Shown one piece after another: positions 11,321 to 21,391 of a stretch of 64,000 nt of DNA; within the stretch, counting starts at the first letter, position 1; each line of letters starts with the position of its first letter. A program made the position numbers and the translations under genes. The DNA is from Platerodrilus igneus. Taxonomy: Eukaryota > Arthropoda > Insecta > Coleoptera > Lycidae. The stretch is from contig JARFIW010000500.1 of the NCBI GenBank assembly GCA_036346225.1, forward strand, positions 5,208,001 through 5,272,000. The letters run 5' to 3'. Under the pieces are notes generated by a model. It was not told the DNA's origin. It searched no databases and saw only the letters and a program-made list of their open reading frames with translations.

Positions 11321-11840
11321 TACTAAAGGCAAATTTAAGACCCAAACTAAGCAATTGGAGTTCCTTTTCAGTGAAGCTGACTTTGGAAAGGTTTTTTATC
11401 CTATCGTGAAAGCTAAAGTACTGAGATTTATTTCTAGATCTGTTCAAGTGAAAATTTTTTTTGCTTATTAAGGAATTTAATTTCTTATTTAATTTTTCAA
11501 ATTTTAAAGTCTTGCATTTTCAACTTTAACATCAACGTCGTTCAAGAATTGTGTGAAAGTTAAAAATTAGTTAAAGATTAGTAAAGATTATGGTTTTAAC
11601 TTTCACACAATTCTTGAACGACGTTGATGTTGAAGTTGAAAATGCGAGACTTTTGAAATTTGAAAAATTAAATAAGAAATTAAATTGTTTAATAAGCAAA
11701 AAACATTTTCAATTGAACAGATCTAGAAATTAATCTCTGTATTTTAACTTTCACGATAGGAAAAAAACCTTTCCAAAGTCGGCTTTACTGAAATGAACTC
11801 CAATTGCTTAGATTGGGTCTTAAATTTGCTTTTACTAATA
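11321..11840. repeat. Large inverted repeat: head-to-head Penelope 5' regions
   Basis: The left arm (about 11321-11565) and right arm (about 11593-11840) are reverse complements with scattered mismatches and small gaps around a spacer of about 27 bp. The left arm belongs to the minus-strand Penelope element. The right arm encodes the same N-terminal region on the plus strand (ELQLLRLGLKFAF against ELQLLSLGLKFAF on the minus strand). Penelope elements often carry inverted or tandem partial 5' copies, so this is a known habit of the group and not a chance palindrome. The right arm continues (NNITIEKLNSVIE-like) beyond the left arm's match. Confidence 0.85.
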
Positions 11841-11859
11841 ACATTACAATAGAAAAGTT

Positions 11860-12600
11860 AAATTCAGTAATCGAACACTAAGAAGGATTTTGAAGAATGA
11901 TTTTCATTACCATCCATATAAGATACAGATAGTGCAAGCCCTGAAACCTCGAGATTACAATAGTCGCCTGCGCTTTTGTTAAGCGATATTAGGCATTCTC
12001 GGAAATGGAAAGAGGATTAACAACTTATGGATGAGTGAAGAAACCCACTTTCAGCTTAGTGGCTTCGTTAACAAACAGAACTTTGGATATTGGTCCGAAA
12101 ATCATCCATACGATATACATGAAAAACCTCTCCATTCAGAAAATGTTACATTTTGGTGTGCAATGTCATCTCGCGCCATTATCGGGCCGTATTTTTTTGA
12201 AAAGGAAAACGGTAATACAGTCACAGTAAACGCTGGATTTTATGCTGATATGTTGGTAATTTTTGGTCTACCTGTAATCGATGAGTATGTTCCTGATGAA
12301 AAATACTCTTCCATCAAGATGGTGCCAATGTTACGAGGGATTTTCTTAGACTTACATTTCCTGGCTGCCTCGTCAGCAAAAATGGCAACATCCTGAGGCA
12401 TGACCGTTCACCTGACTTGACGTTTCCAAACTTTTTCCTTTGGGGTTAAGTCAAGTCTAAACTGTTCAACGAAAATACTTCAAGAACCAACCAGAGAAGA
12501 TTTGAAAATCGAATTCAGCAAGAAATAAACAACATTCCGTTGGAGATGTTACGCAACGTCATGTAAGGACGTCATCTGACTAAGAGCATCTTCAAATATT
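11860..12600 (+). pseudogene. Tc/mariner superfamily transposase remnant
   Basis: Central and C-terminal parts of an IS630-Tc1-mariner DDE transposase. FHYHPYKIQIVQALKPRDYN appears near 11900; then ETHFQLSGFVNKQNFGYW, PLHSENVTFWCAMSS and IIGPYFFEKENGNTVTV at 12031-12270; and, after a frameshift, a DLTFPNFFLWG-like stretch and a QQEINNIPLEMLRNV-like tail to about 12600. The first catalytic Asp position (normally DEAHFHLSG) reads EETHFQLSG. The N-terminal DNA-binding part is missing because the element abuts the Penelope inverted repeat. No terminal inverted repeats are visible. Confidence 0.8.
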
Positions 12601-15600
12601 GATTATTTTTTATGTAAGGTAATTATTTCCATTTGTGTAGAACCGATTTATGTAGAATGAAACAACTTATTTTAAAACTCAATTTTGATAATTATTTGTT
12701 TAAATAATGCTGTTTCACTTGGCCCCTTGTGAAGCAAAGGAACATGTAGTAAGATGGCGAAGGGAATAAAATTAAATGGTTTTAAATTATAATATAATTT
12801 AATACGTGCCATTCTAATGCGTTTCAAGTGCTTTTTAGTTATAATTTTTTATACGTCATTTCCTTACAGTTTTATGTTTAAATTTGTAGACTTCTGAATG
12901 ACCTTTTGTTGGGAACGTCGTGATAGACTTTGAAACGGTTCGTTTTGTAATTTCTACATTTGCCATTATTCATGTAATTTAATATTATTTTGTGTGCTCA
13001 GATCTTCATAGTCTGTAATACCTTTTATGTTGGCTAAATTGATAGCTTCAATTTGGAGGTGACTGATAAGAACCTGTCGAGTAGGCCATTGTTCTTCTTT
13101 CAACAAATTTCACTTTGACAAGCAGTCTTTTGATGCATCCATCTTCATCTCACCTTATAGCGGTTTTGGATGTATTAAATGATATATTTGTGGAGTAGAT
13201 TTTGGTATTACATTGGTTTATACGTTTATTTTTCTACTCACAATACCGCCTTGCGGATATTTCCTGCTTTTACTTATATTAGGTGAGCCACGTTTTTCCT
13301 GTTTTGTGTTTTCTGATATTAATTATTTATCTTTCAGAATCTTGTATTGTACGAATATCAAAGATGTTCTTTGTTAGCTATTAATTCATTGAAACCCACT
13401 TCTGTGGTAAAGTATAACTTCTAAAAAATTTCAGTACTAACATTACTTATTTCAGGGTCCCTAATCTTGGTTATAATCTTGGTGTAAATCTTGTTTCATG
13501 TAAACAGATCCTTATATTAGCCCTTGGATGCTCCTTGTGAACACACTTCAATTCTGTACTAATCATCCGTTTGGATTCCCGTTTAAATTCAATATTAAAT
13601 ATTACTTCATTCAGTGGCTTGGGTACTGAAAAATTGTTGGAAGCGGAATGCATTGATCCCAACTCCAGGTTGTATACTTAGAAGTTAGTGATGCCTAGTG
13701 CTGTATTTATTGTGTGTTGTGTTACGCAAGTATTGGCGTAATTATTGTTTATTGTTGATTGAATCCGTGTAATTAGCCGTATGCTGGTTATATTATTGCA
13801 TTGTTATTGGTAAACTATATCAAACTCTTGGTATCCTACCACCAGCTGTTCGTGTTTTTACTCATGTTACAGGTCAGCACTGGAGCACAGCGATTCACTA
13901 GCTAGTGATTGCATCGTTCAGGTATGCTCAATTTATGCCGAGTAATCATTTACATTAATTAATATTTATTGCTAACCTGTAGGTGAAAAGCCATTTGTGT
14001 GTATTTTTGTAAGGCCTTTCTCCTCTGTGTTTTTGAAATTTACTTACTAGCGAGAAACATTTTGCGGCTAGTTTAATGTCAATTTGTACTCGCCAACAGG
14101 CGAAAGATACCTTAAATTCATTGCTTTTAGTGGGATACCGGTTTATATATTACCCTTTATGTGTGTTATTAAAATACGTTTATATTTGCATTGCCACTGT
14201 GGTGTGTATTTAATTCCAGATAAATTGTTTGTGCTTGTAATTCAGTTATTTTGAAATATAGTTATATGATTGTAGTGGCTACCGTTGTTATACTTATTTT
14301 ACTCTTTAGGTGTGATATTATCCGAAACCATTGGGACTTGGGGTTTCGTAGTTCTTCTGGCATTTTAATCAAGCCTCTGGCGCCTTTTATACTGTATTTA
14401 CTTGTAGGTCTGTTCGGGTTCTTAACGACCTACTTGCAGGAATCAAGATCCACCCCTGCAGAAGAGTCTTTATTAGCCGAGGTGCAAAAAGTCACCGTAT
14501 CTACCCTAAAAAACCCACCTTTGTAGCTTTCATCAAATTACTGTGACAGCTTTCAGCAATCGCCTAATCGTAAATCAACGAGAATTGACTTTATACATCG
14601 AGTGGGGAATAGTGTGGTTTTCGCGGCTGAAAAAAGGACACTTTTAACCGGTTCATTGCGCGCTGAGCTGAGTTTTTTTTCCTAGGTGTCTTCCACATGA
14701 TGTAAAAGCGAAATTTGACTATAGAAAAGCAACGCCTAAAATTGATTATCTGAAAGAAGTTTGATTATTGAGGTATCGGGATTTACATACATATCAGTAC
14801 TTTACTACACGTTTATAGACACTTTGGATATATGAAAATACGATAAATATGTAATGATTACAATTGGACAAGAACTGTTGGAAAACGCAGTTGGTACAGC
14901 GTCTCCTTATAGTATTCTTAGAATGCAAAACTGCTATGTAACATCTGTTATTCTATATTCAGGAGCACCAACGTATGTATTTATAAGTGTTATGGAATTG
15001 GGTAAATATTTTCTATGGATAAAACGGTGGTTGTTCATTCATTTTCTGCTTTGCGGCGGGACATGCGATCTCGTCTTATCGAAGGAATTTAATAATTAAG
15101 CAATTTGCTAAATCTCCTTTGTGCGAAATGAGGATATAGACACGGCATTTTGTCAATTCAGAAATTGACAGTTATAGTGAAAGGGATAGAATAAGTTTAG
15201 AAAATAGTAAAGTTACCTCTTTTGCTCGATTAACGCTTTTTAACAAGTCACCAGGTAAGAAGCTTTTAAAATTTCGCGTATTGAATTAGAAAAGTACAAA
15301 ATCACTGCTAAAATTTATAACGCAGATAAACGTAGATTATGTTCTCTTTCAATGAAAATGAACAAAAATTGTTTAAAGTTCTTGAAATATTTTTCTTTCA
15401 ACGGAAAATTATATTGATTTTCTATGGTAAATGACTTATATTCGCGCATTTCATTAGCAGCAATTCATTTTTGTAGAAAAAGCAGAATAGTTTTGTAAAA
15501 TCCTCACCACATAGTACGTATCAGCTTTAGCTACTTGAGCTGTAATTTTTGACTTGCTAAAAATGTACTATAATGACGAATTTGAAGTCCAGTTTGTTTA

Positions 15601-15974
15601 CCATCGTAATTAACTAATGGGTGATTGGTATATATTAAAATTTTTTGGCGAACTGAATCTTAGGGTAAAGATGCTCACTTGTACAGACGGTTCTAGTGAA
15701 AAAAGTAGAAATCCTGTAACGGATAGAAGAAAACAAAAGAAAAACACAAGAAAAAGCAATCGAAATAGAAATGCAATTTTTCGCCGGCCGATGCAAAGAG
15801 AAATCCAATAAAGAAAAATAAAATATAATGGTGAAAAGAATTTTTTATTCAGCTGCATTGATATTTATGGACATTTCTCGGAAAAGAATTGAATTTATAA
15901 CTTTAATAGCAGTGGTACATATGATCTGAAATGCAATATTTGTATATAAATTATTATACTACTTCGAAATGTTA
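12601..15974. other. Spacer, no gene supported
   Basis: This is the longest stretch in the window without a recognised element. It contains small frames such as 14251-14526 (91 aa, hydrophobic N-terminus) and 14854-15099. None has a motif, homologous copy or flanking gene structure to support it. Base composition stays AT-rich with no simple repeats. It could hold old, unrecognisable elements or host intergenic DNA. Confidence 0.4.
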
Positions 15975-16005
15975 AGCCTATATCACATTATGCGTTTTTG
16001 TTGCA
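15975..16005 (+). repeat. Harbinger terminal inverted repeat, left
   Basis: Starts AGCCTATATCACATTATG directly after TTA. Its reverse complement is found at 18867-18897. Confidence 0.92.
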
Positions 16006-16459
16006 GTGACTTTAAAGCTGCGTCAAACTTGCGGCATTTCTTCCAATTACATTAGGCATTTCTGTTGCTGCAACAAAGTTCCATACATTTAGTACACGTT
16101 CTACTTTTTGGTGAAGTTGCATGCATTTCTGGCAACTTTCAGTTTTGCCAATATCTTACAAAAATTTTATTTTATAACCTCAACTTTGTGGTTACAAATA
16201 TTATATTCTAATATAATACAACTTACCATGTTCTTTGCAAAAAAAATTTTAAAATATATTATTTCAGTTTTACGAACACAGTTTTTTAAAGAATTAAAAA
16301 AAAATTAATGATTCGAAAAACAGTGTGGCCAAAACGGAGGGGATATATACTCACAGTTATGGTGCTTCCAACAATTATATTTTTTAGCCGATTATGAAAT
16401 AACTTTATTCAAGAAGTGCCCGCCTAGCTACTATATAGGTAACTCCAACTTCAAGAAAA

Positions 16460-16680
16460 AGAAGCGAAGTAGTGCATCGGGGTGAGGCTGTAAAGTTAAT
16501 GAAAAGTGCTACAAAAAAAACTTCAAACAAATTTTGTAAAAGAAGATGAGTTTAATATTTTTGGAAAAATGGTGACTGTAGAGATGCGAAAAACAAGAAC
16601 AAGAAGGTAGTTAGAGAAATAAACAGAGATATTTTTAATTTGATTTGATATTGCCAAAGCTAAATTAGTAAGTAATTTAA
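16460..16680 (+). pseudogene. MADF/SANT-like second protein of Harbinger (remnant)
   Basis: The plus strand reads EDEFNIFGKMVTVEMRKT near 16540 and, after a frame change, a VVREINRDIFNLI-like piece. This resembles the C-terminal 'DEFDxFG + helix' segment of MADF/SANT-like DNA-binding proteins that accompany Harbinger transposases and help nuclear import and end binding. It converges on the transposase frame. The match is short and broken by stops, so the call is tentative. Confidence 0.4.
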
Positions 16681-16889
16681 TTATTGAGTATAAGATGAGC
16701 ATAAAATCATATAAGTAGTTCTAAATACAAGATTATGCATAGATTAGGTGTATATAAATGTAATGTAGTCATATTTATCACAATTATTATAAACATATAA
16801 CATAAACGTGTGTCTAAAATAATATTCGTTATGTATTTTCTTAAAAGCTAAATTAAAGCGATATGTACAAGTCACACCATCACTAGGCA

Positions 16890-17201
16890 CTACATTTGAG
16901 TTCCTATGATCCACCCGAAGGTACTACATTTGTCAGGAAGCGAGCTATTTTTACCTGGCAAATTTTGAATTTCGCCGAACCCGTGCTCTTAAAAGCAAAG
17001 TAGGGATCTCTAACGTGCGTGATAACACTCACACACAGAGGACTCCATTTTAACTCTTATCCAAACGAGGGCGTATTTTTGCAAAAAAATGCTAGCCTAA
17101 CATTTTTCAAGCGGACCGTGTTGGGATTCGAACCCAGGACCTTAATATATATTCTCATAATTCTCATACTCATACCAATTACGCTACGGATGCGCCGATT
17201 A
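16890..17201 (-). mobile_element. SINE family 1, full-length copy, minus strand
   Basis: tRNA-derived SINE. Reading the minus strand: an A-box-like GTAGCGTAATTGGTATG, a B box GGTTCGAATCC, the body with CACGTTAGAGATCCCTAC, and an end ATGTAGTACCTTCGGGTGG. It shares all parts with copies at 17803, 32902 and 37226. A probable target duplication (TCWCTAGGCA) lies at about 16879-16889 and 17202-17211. It sits at the 3' side of the Harbinger transposase remnant. The conserved central 'CACGTTAAAGATCCC' block resembles SINE core domains shared among invertebrates (from memory). Confidence 0.85.
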
Positions 17202-17219
17202 TCTCTAGGCAGCTAATTT

Positions 17220-18640
17220 TTGCCATAACAGAAGTCTCATTATTGACGTACTTTTTAAACTCATTTCTTATGTTTAAAGCATTTCGATCACAATTTCCTA
17301 CTTGTTGACATAATCCGTATTTTAATGTGTAGCGTCTGCCTACTTCTTCATCTCCCCTGAATCCACATTGCTGTGGACAATGCACTCTTAAGAAATTGTG
17401 CAATACACAGCAGGTTAATGTTATTAATAGCACTTTTCCTGTGACATATGTAAGGTACTTAATAGGCAACGCCATTTGTTTGCCAATATTCCAAAGGCAT
17501 TCTCGATCACTCTATGGCACCTACTCCTACTCCTACTCCTCTAAATGGTAAGCACTTCATAATGTTGTACAATAAAGAGAATGTGCGTTCGCTATTATCA
17601 CGAAAGGAACGTTTTCAAATGTGCCAGGTAGAAGCCTTTCTTCGGGAATATTCAAAGAATTATCTTTAATAGCTTTTTTTAAAGTAGACTTGTTAAATAC
17701 ACCTCCGTCAGAAATACGCCTATTGTTCCTACATCAACATACAAAAATTTATATGCTTCATCAACAAGAACTAGCAAAACAATACTTTCGTGTTGTTTAT
17801 AACACGGTTCCGTGGCGTAGTTGGTATGCGTGTGACTACTATGTCCAAAGTCCCGGGTTCGTATCTCGACACGGTAAATACGCCCTTGTTCGGATGAGAG
17901 ATAAAATGGAGGGCCCGTGTGTGGATGTTGTCACGCACGTTAAAGATCCCTACCTTGCTTGGAACAGCAAGGGTTCGGCAAAATTCAAAATTCTTCAGGT
18001 AAAAAAAACTTGCTTTCTGGCCAATGTAGTACCTCCTGGGGGAGCACTGTAAAAAAATTAATGTAGGGTGTTGTTTATAATTAAAGTACAACAAGCCCTC
18101 TGATCGTAGTTGACGAAAACAAATATATTTTTCGTCTAGCGCTCTAACTACATTTGGTAGGTTCTATTTATTATTAAAACTTTCAGAAATATTTAACCAG
18201 TCTTGTACACGAGTATGTACATCAAGAATAAAATAGCTAAAATATCAATAATGCATACTCTACTGTAAGATAATCCTTTTTTAAACATTAATAAATAATT
18301 TTACATGTTTCAGAATCAATTGTAGAAACTGTAGACTGTCCAATTCGAAAAAAGTAGTGCAGGCGTTGAAATGGTTCTCCTATTGCTAAAAATAGCAATC
18401 TTATAAACAGCCTATCGTTTGCTGAAATTGATTCCCGAAATTGGGTATTTCGTTTAGATAAATTATCTTTTACAATTTTCAATAAGACAAATGTTTTTTG
18501 TGCATTCTTGAAAATTTTGTAAAGCTTCCCAAATCATCACATTCTTCAAATTCAACATTTAGAAAAAGCAGATTGCTGTTTTCGATTCTTTTTTCTGTTT
18601 GGGACAGAATCACCATCTTCTTTCAGCAGTAAATAGCAAA
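17220..18640 (-). pseudogene. Harbinger transposase (HARBI1-like), split by a SINE
   Basis: DDE transposase of the PIF/Harbinger superfamily. From the N-terminal side (18480 downward): RNTQFRESISANDRLFIRL and QRLHYFFRIGQSTVSTI. After the SINE at 17803-18067: YKFLYVDVGT (a conserved Harbinger strand), a SDGGVFNKS-like motif, and SLNIPEERLLPG. Near 17470 it reads HRVIENAFGILANKWRCL, and it ends with TCCVLHNFLR and ALNIRNEFKKYVNNE. Several frameshifts and stops are present. Length and motif order match a whole transposase. Nothing suggests a domesticated host HARBI1, because the terminal repeats are intact and the frame is dead. Confidence 0.88.
17803..18067 (+). mobile_element. SINE family 1 copy inserted in Harbinger transposase
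   Basis: It begins with a tRNA-like head (CGTGGCGTAGTTGGTATGCG as A box, CGGGTTCGTATCTCG as B box), then TTCGGATGAGAGATAAAATG and CACGTTAAAGATCCCTACC, and ends CCAATGTAGTACCTCC. A perfect 13-bp target duplication GTGTTGTTTATAA flanks it at 17790-17802 and 18068-18080. It interrupts the transposase frame, so it is younger than the Harbinger insertion. Confidence 0.95.
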
Positions 18641-18866
18641 CTGACAGCTCCAATTATGGTAGCACATAATGCAATTTGCATTGCATTATTCATCATTACC
18701 GTTCAATTATTAAACTATAATCGTGTACAACTTCAAAACAAAGCAAATTAACGTAACCTAAGTTGCTAATACTTTGAATTTTTGTTTCATGCATTATGTG
18801 CTGCATCTAGAGGAAATGTGTAGGTAACTTTGATGTTACAGTTATAGTTGCTGTATTAAAAACTTC

Positions 18867-18897
18867 TGCAAGAAAAACACATAATGTGATATAGGCT
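18867..18897 (-). repeat. Harbinger terminal inverted repeat, right
   Basis: Reverse complement of 15975-16005 with about two mismatches, followed by TTA. Confidence 0.92.
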
Positions 18898-19009
18898 TTA
18901 GTCAGTAAACGTTACCGCAAGAGCAAGGTGGCCAATACTTTGTTTTTATAGAATAAGCTACTTCGCAAAACAATTAAAAGTTTATTCCCAATTACTGGTT
19001 AACGAATTT

Positions 19010-19305
19010 ATTAGTCGAAATGAGAATAGGAAAGCAGATCATTTTAGGTATTATTGAGGTGAGATGGCCAGATAGTAATGACTTTTGGAAAGATAATTAT
19101 AGAATAATTACAACTTCTTCAACTAATGAACAAGTAGGGGTAGGAATAATGTTAGGTTAAAGATGAGGACGTAAATTTAAAGAGTACTTACAATTTAGTG
19201 ATAGAATAATTATGGTTAGATTGAAAACGAAACCCACAAACACTGTTTTAGTACAGGTTTACATGCCAACAACTCAGTACCAGGATGAGGAAGTAGAAAA
19301 GGTAT
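19010..19305 (+). pseudogene. LINE-B copy 2, endonuclease part
   Basis: Apurinic-type endonuclease segment of LINE-B: EVRWPDSNDFWKDNYRIIT, then VGVGIMLG, MVRLKTKPTNTVLVQVYMP and QDEEVEKV up to the break. The same frame continues at 23911 with EKVYEDINSIVRKVKEG after a 4.6-kb insert. It is 5'-truncated at about 19010 and has a stop after IMLG. Confidence 0.88.
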
Positions 19306-19327
19306 CATCATCATCATCATCATCATT
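19302..19327. repeat. (CAT)n tract, 3' tail of LINE-C fragment
   Basis: Seven to eight ATC/CAT units. It reads as (ATG)n on the LINE strand; an AAAATGATGA tail also ends the chimeric repeats at 6.4 and 26.8 kb. Confidence 0.85.
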
Positions 19328-19910
19328 AGGTCTTCAGTCCTAGAACTGGTTAGACGCGTACCATCATTGTTCCCTATTCTGAACTAACCTACAGATTTCT
19401 CTGAAATATGCACAGTTTGCATCTATAACTGTCTGATCTAGGTCTACATCTACCTCTTTTTTCCTATCTATGCTTGTAATATATCACATACTATTTCCCA
19501 AAAATGCCTTAGAACGTATTCCGCCCTACTATTTCTCTTTTTCCCCAGATATCTTTGTTCCCCTACTATTTCTGTAACTTATTTGTTATTATCTTTGTCT
19601 GTCCATGCTATCGTCCTCATACATCTGAAGCACAACATTTCAAAAGGCTGCTACCGTTTTTCTGTCTGCGTTTCAGACTTCCCGTATTTCATAGGCATAC
19701 TGTGCTGTGCTCCACACATATGCTTTCAACAATTTTCTTCTTATTCTATGTTTGTTGTCTTTCTTCATAGGCGATGTTCTTTCTTGTTAGATGCAGTTCG
19801 ATCACTTTCTATTGCTTTACAGTTTTATGCCCTATTTCTCCGATTGCCTTCAATTTGTGTTGCGACCTGGGATCGGCTTTCTTTAGGTAGTCAATACGCT
19901 TAACGTGAAA
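19306..19910 (-). pseudogene. LINE-C 3' fragment with (ATG)n tail
   Basis: Minus-strand 3' part of an RTE-like LINE related to the copy at 20.8-23.9 kb. It shows a KLLKAYVWSTAQY-like stretch near 19700, a remnant of the ISWTDK region, RAEYVLRHFWEIVCDIL near 19480, and a FREICRLVQNREQW-like end near 19390. All are broken by stops. The tail is (CAT)n on the plus strand at about 19302-19327, that is (ATG)n on its own strand, and it abuts the left target duplication. Confidence 0.8.
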
Positions 19911-20829
19911 TCAGCTGATTAATTTTATTGGTGAATTTTATATAAATTCAATAACTTGGAATTGGAAAACATTTTTTAACATGTTTCTATTTATACAATT
20001 GAGAGGATGGTTATTAAAGAAGTGTGCGATTGCATTATTGAAAGGCTTAAGTAGTCGTTTTTTTATATTTATTTTGAGGGGGAAAATTCATTATGATTTA
20101 AGTTACCTCTTTGGTAGATTTTAACATGGTTCTGAGGCGACTCTATGGCGGGTTTACACTTGTCAGATACCAATGTTGTTCTATGAAGATTGTATATGGA
20201 TCTGAGGCGACCCTATGGCGGGTTTACACTTGTCAGATACCAATACTGTTCAACGGAGATTGTATATGGTTTTGAGGTAACCTTATTGTGGATTTATACT
20301 TGTCAGATACCAATGCTGTTTTACAAGGATTGTTAATATGCTTATTTTTATGTAATTAGTTATTTTATGTATAAATAGAAATCATGTATGTAGGCTGTAT
20401 TTCATGTTAATATTGCAAGGAAAACCTAGGAAAAACTTGCAATGCTACCTAGATATTGTGGGCATTTGATTTTCATTTGTTATTTCTTTTGTTATTTCTT
20501 TTAGTAATGGAATCCATTGTTTACTGAGAGTCACGGATTCGTTTGCAACTCAGTTATTTTTATGTAGAGTTATATAAGCAGCTTCTTTGATTTTGCGTTT
20601 TTGGTGGTTTTCTTCTTTTTCTTCTTTTCAGGGAGTATGTGTATTCAGCTCGTTCCCTTTCTGTTGTTTTCTAATTTTATACCCTATTTTACCGAGATTC
20701 AGTGAAGGAGGTTAAGCAACCTGTGGCTACCAAGATCCCCCAACACTTAGACATTAGCCAAAATAATGGTTTTCCAGTAAATCCTTTCACACACTTAACA
20801 TTATTCGAGAATATTGCCCAACCAATTCT
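19911..20829. other. Unassigned part of the insert between two LINE-C pieces
   Basis: It contains a 70-bp tandem array (20127-20336), a small hairpin (ATTGCAAG/CTTGCAAT at about 20412-20443), and, at about 20590-20710, a minus-strand stretch resembling the LINE-C region at 19800-19860 (both carry a GGGTATAAA/GGGCATAAA-like block). No protein is readable. It may be an older LINE relative with foreign sequence inside. Confidence 0.35.
20127..20336. repeat. Three-copy 70-bp minisatellite
   Basis: A unit with CTGAGGCGACYCTATGGCGGG and ACTTGTCAGATACCAAT recurs at an exact 70-base period (units near 20127, 20197 and 20267). The first two units are about 90% alike; the third is more diverged. Confidence 0.9.
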
Positions 20830-20885
20830 TGTAGTTACTTATAATAATCATCATGTTTAAGCACAGTTATCTTTTCGTCATTAGT

Positions 20886-21344
20886 TTATCCATCTTGGGA
20901 TTGGTTGGATGCGTACCTCCATTGATTTCTATTCTGGGCTAGCCTACACATCTCCCTGAAACCTCTACAGTCAAAGGCTTCTACCTTTTTCTTGTCCACT
21001 TCTCCTACTGTCCAGGCTTCACAGCCGTACAGTGCTGTGCTCCACACATATGTTTTAAGCAATCTTTTCCTTGTTTCTATGTTTGTGGTCTTTGAGTACA
21101 GTAGTTGCTTTTTCTTGTTAAATGTAGCACGACCTTGTGCTAATCTTTGTTTTATATCTTTTGTGCTTTTCCCATCTTGCGTTATTTGGCTTCCTAGGTA
21201 GCAGAAATCCTTAACCTCTTGTAAGTTCGTGTTAAATACTTGTATTCTTGTTTTTGATTTATTTTCCCCACCTTTGCAAACTAGAACTTTAGTTTTAGTT
21301 TTGTTAATTTTCATACCGTATCTCTCTGTTAGAACCGTTTCCAT
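20886..21344 (-). pseudogene. LINE-C copy, C-terminal pol segment
   Basis: This continues the RT frame after a frameshift. It shows METVLTERYGMKINKTKTKV (RT motif D/E side), KDFCYLGSQITQDGKS, KRLLKTYVWSTALYGCEAW and KKKVEAFD, and then jumps to CRGFREMCRLAQNRNQW and a stop. LINE-B carries about 80 further residues between the corresponding points, including the RMLKISWTDR region, so an internal deletion of roughly 250 bp is likely. The sequence reads well otherwise, so this copy is younger than the LINE-B copies. Confidence 0.85.
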
Positions 21345-21391
21345 TTCATTAAGAGCAGCTTCTAACTCTTCCTTGCTAGACGCTAATACCG

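Larger units (their letters stand above)
15975..18897 (-). mobile_element. PIF/Harbinger DNA transposon, both ends present
   Basis: A 2.9-kb element with 31-bp terminal inverted repeats (15975-16005 and 18867-18897) that differ at only about two positions. They begin AGCCTATATCACATTATG and are flanked on both sides by TTA (15972-15974 and 18898-18900), the 3-bp duplication typical of Harbinger. Inside are a minus-strand transposase remnant (17220-18640), a plus-strand MADF/SANT-like remnant near 16460-16680, and two SINE insertions. Two proteins (a transposase plus a Myb/MADF-like protein) are the usual Harbinger arrangement. Confidence 0.9.

Noticed and set aside
14251..14526. 91-aa frame with a hydrophobic N-terminus
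   Set aside because: No homologous copy, motif, or gene structure around it; length is within chance for AT-rich DNA.
17220..18640. Domesticated HARBI1-type host gene
   Set aside because: The frame is broken and the element still has its terminal inverted repeats and TTA duplication.
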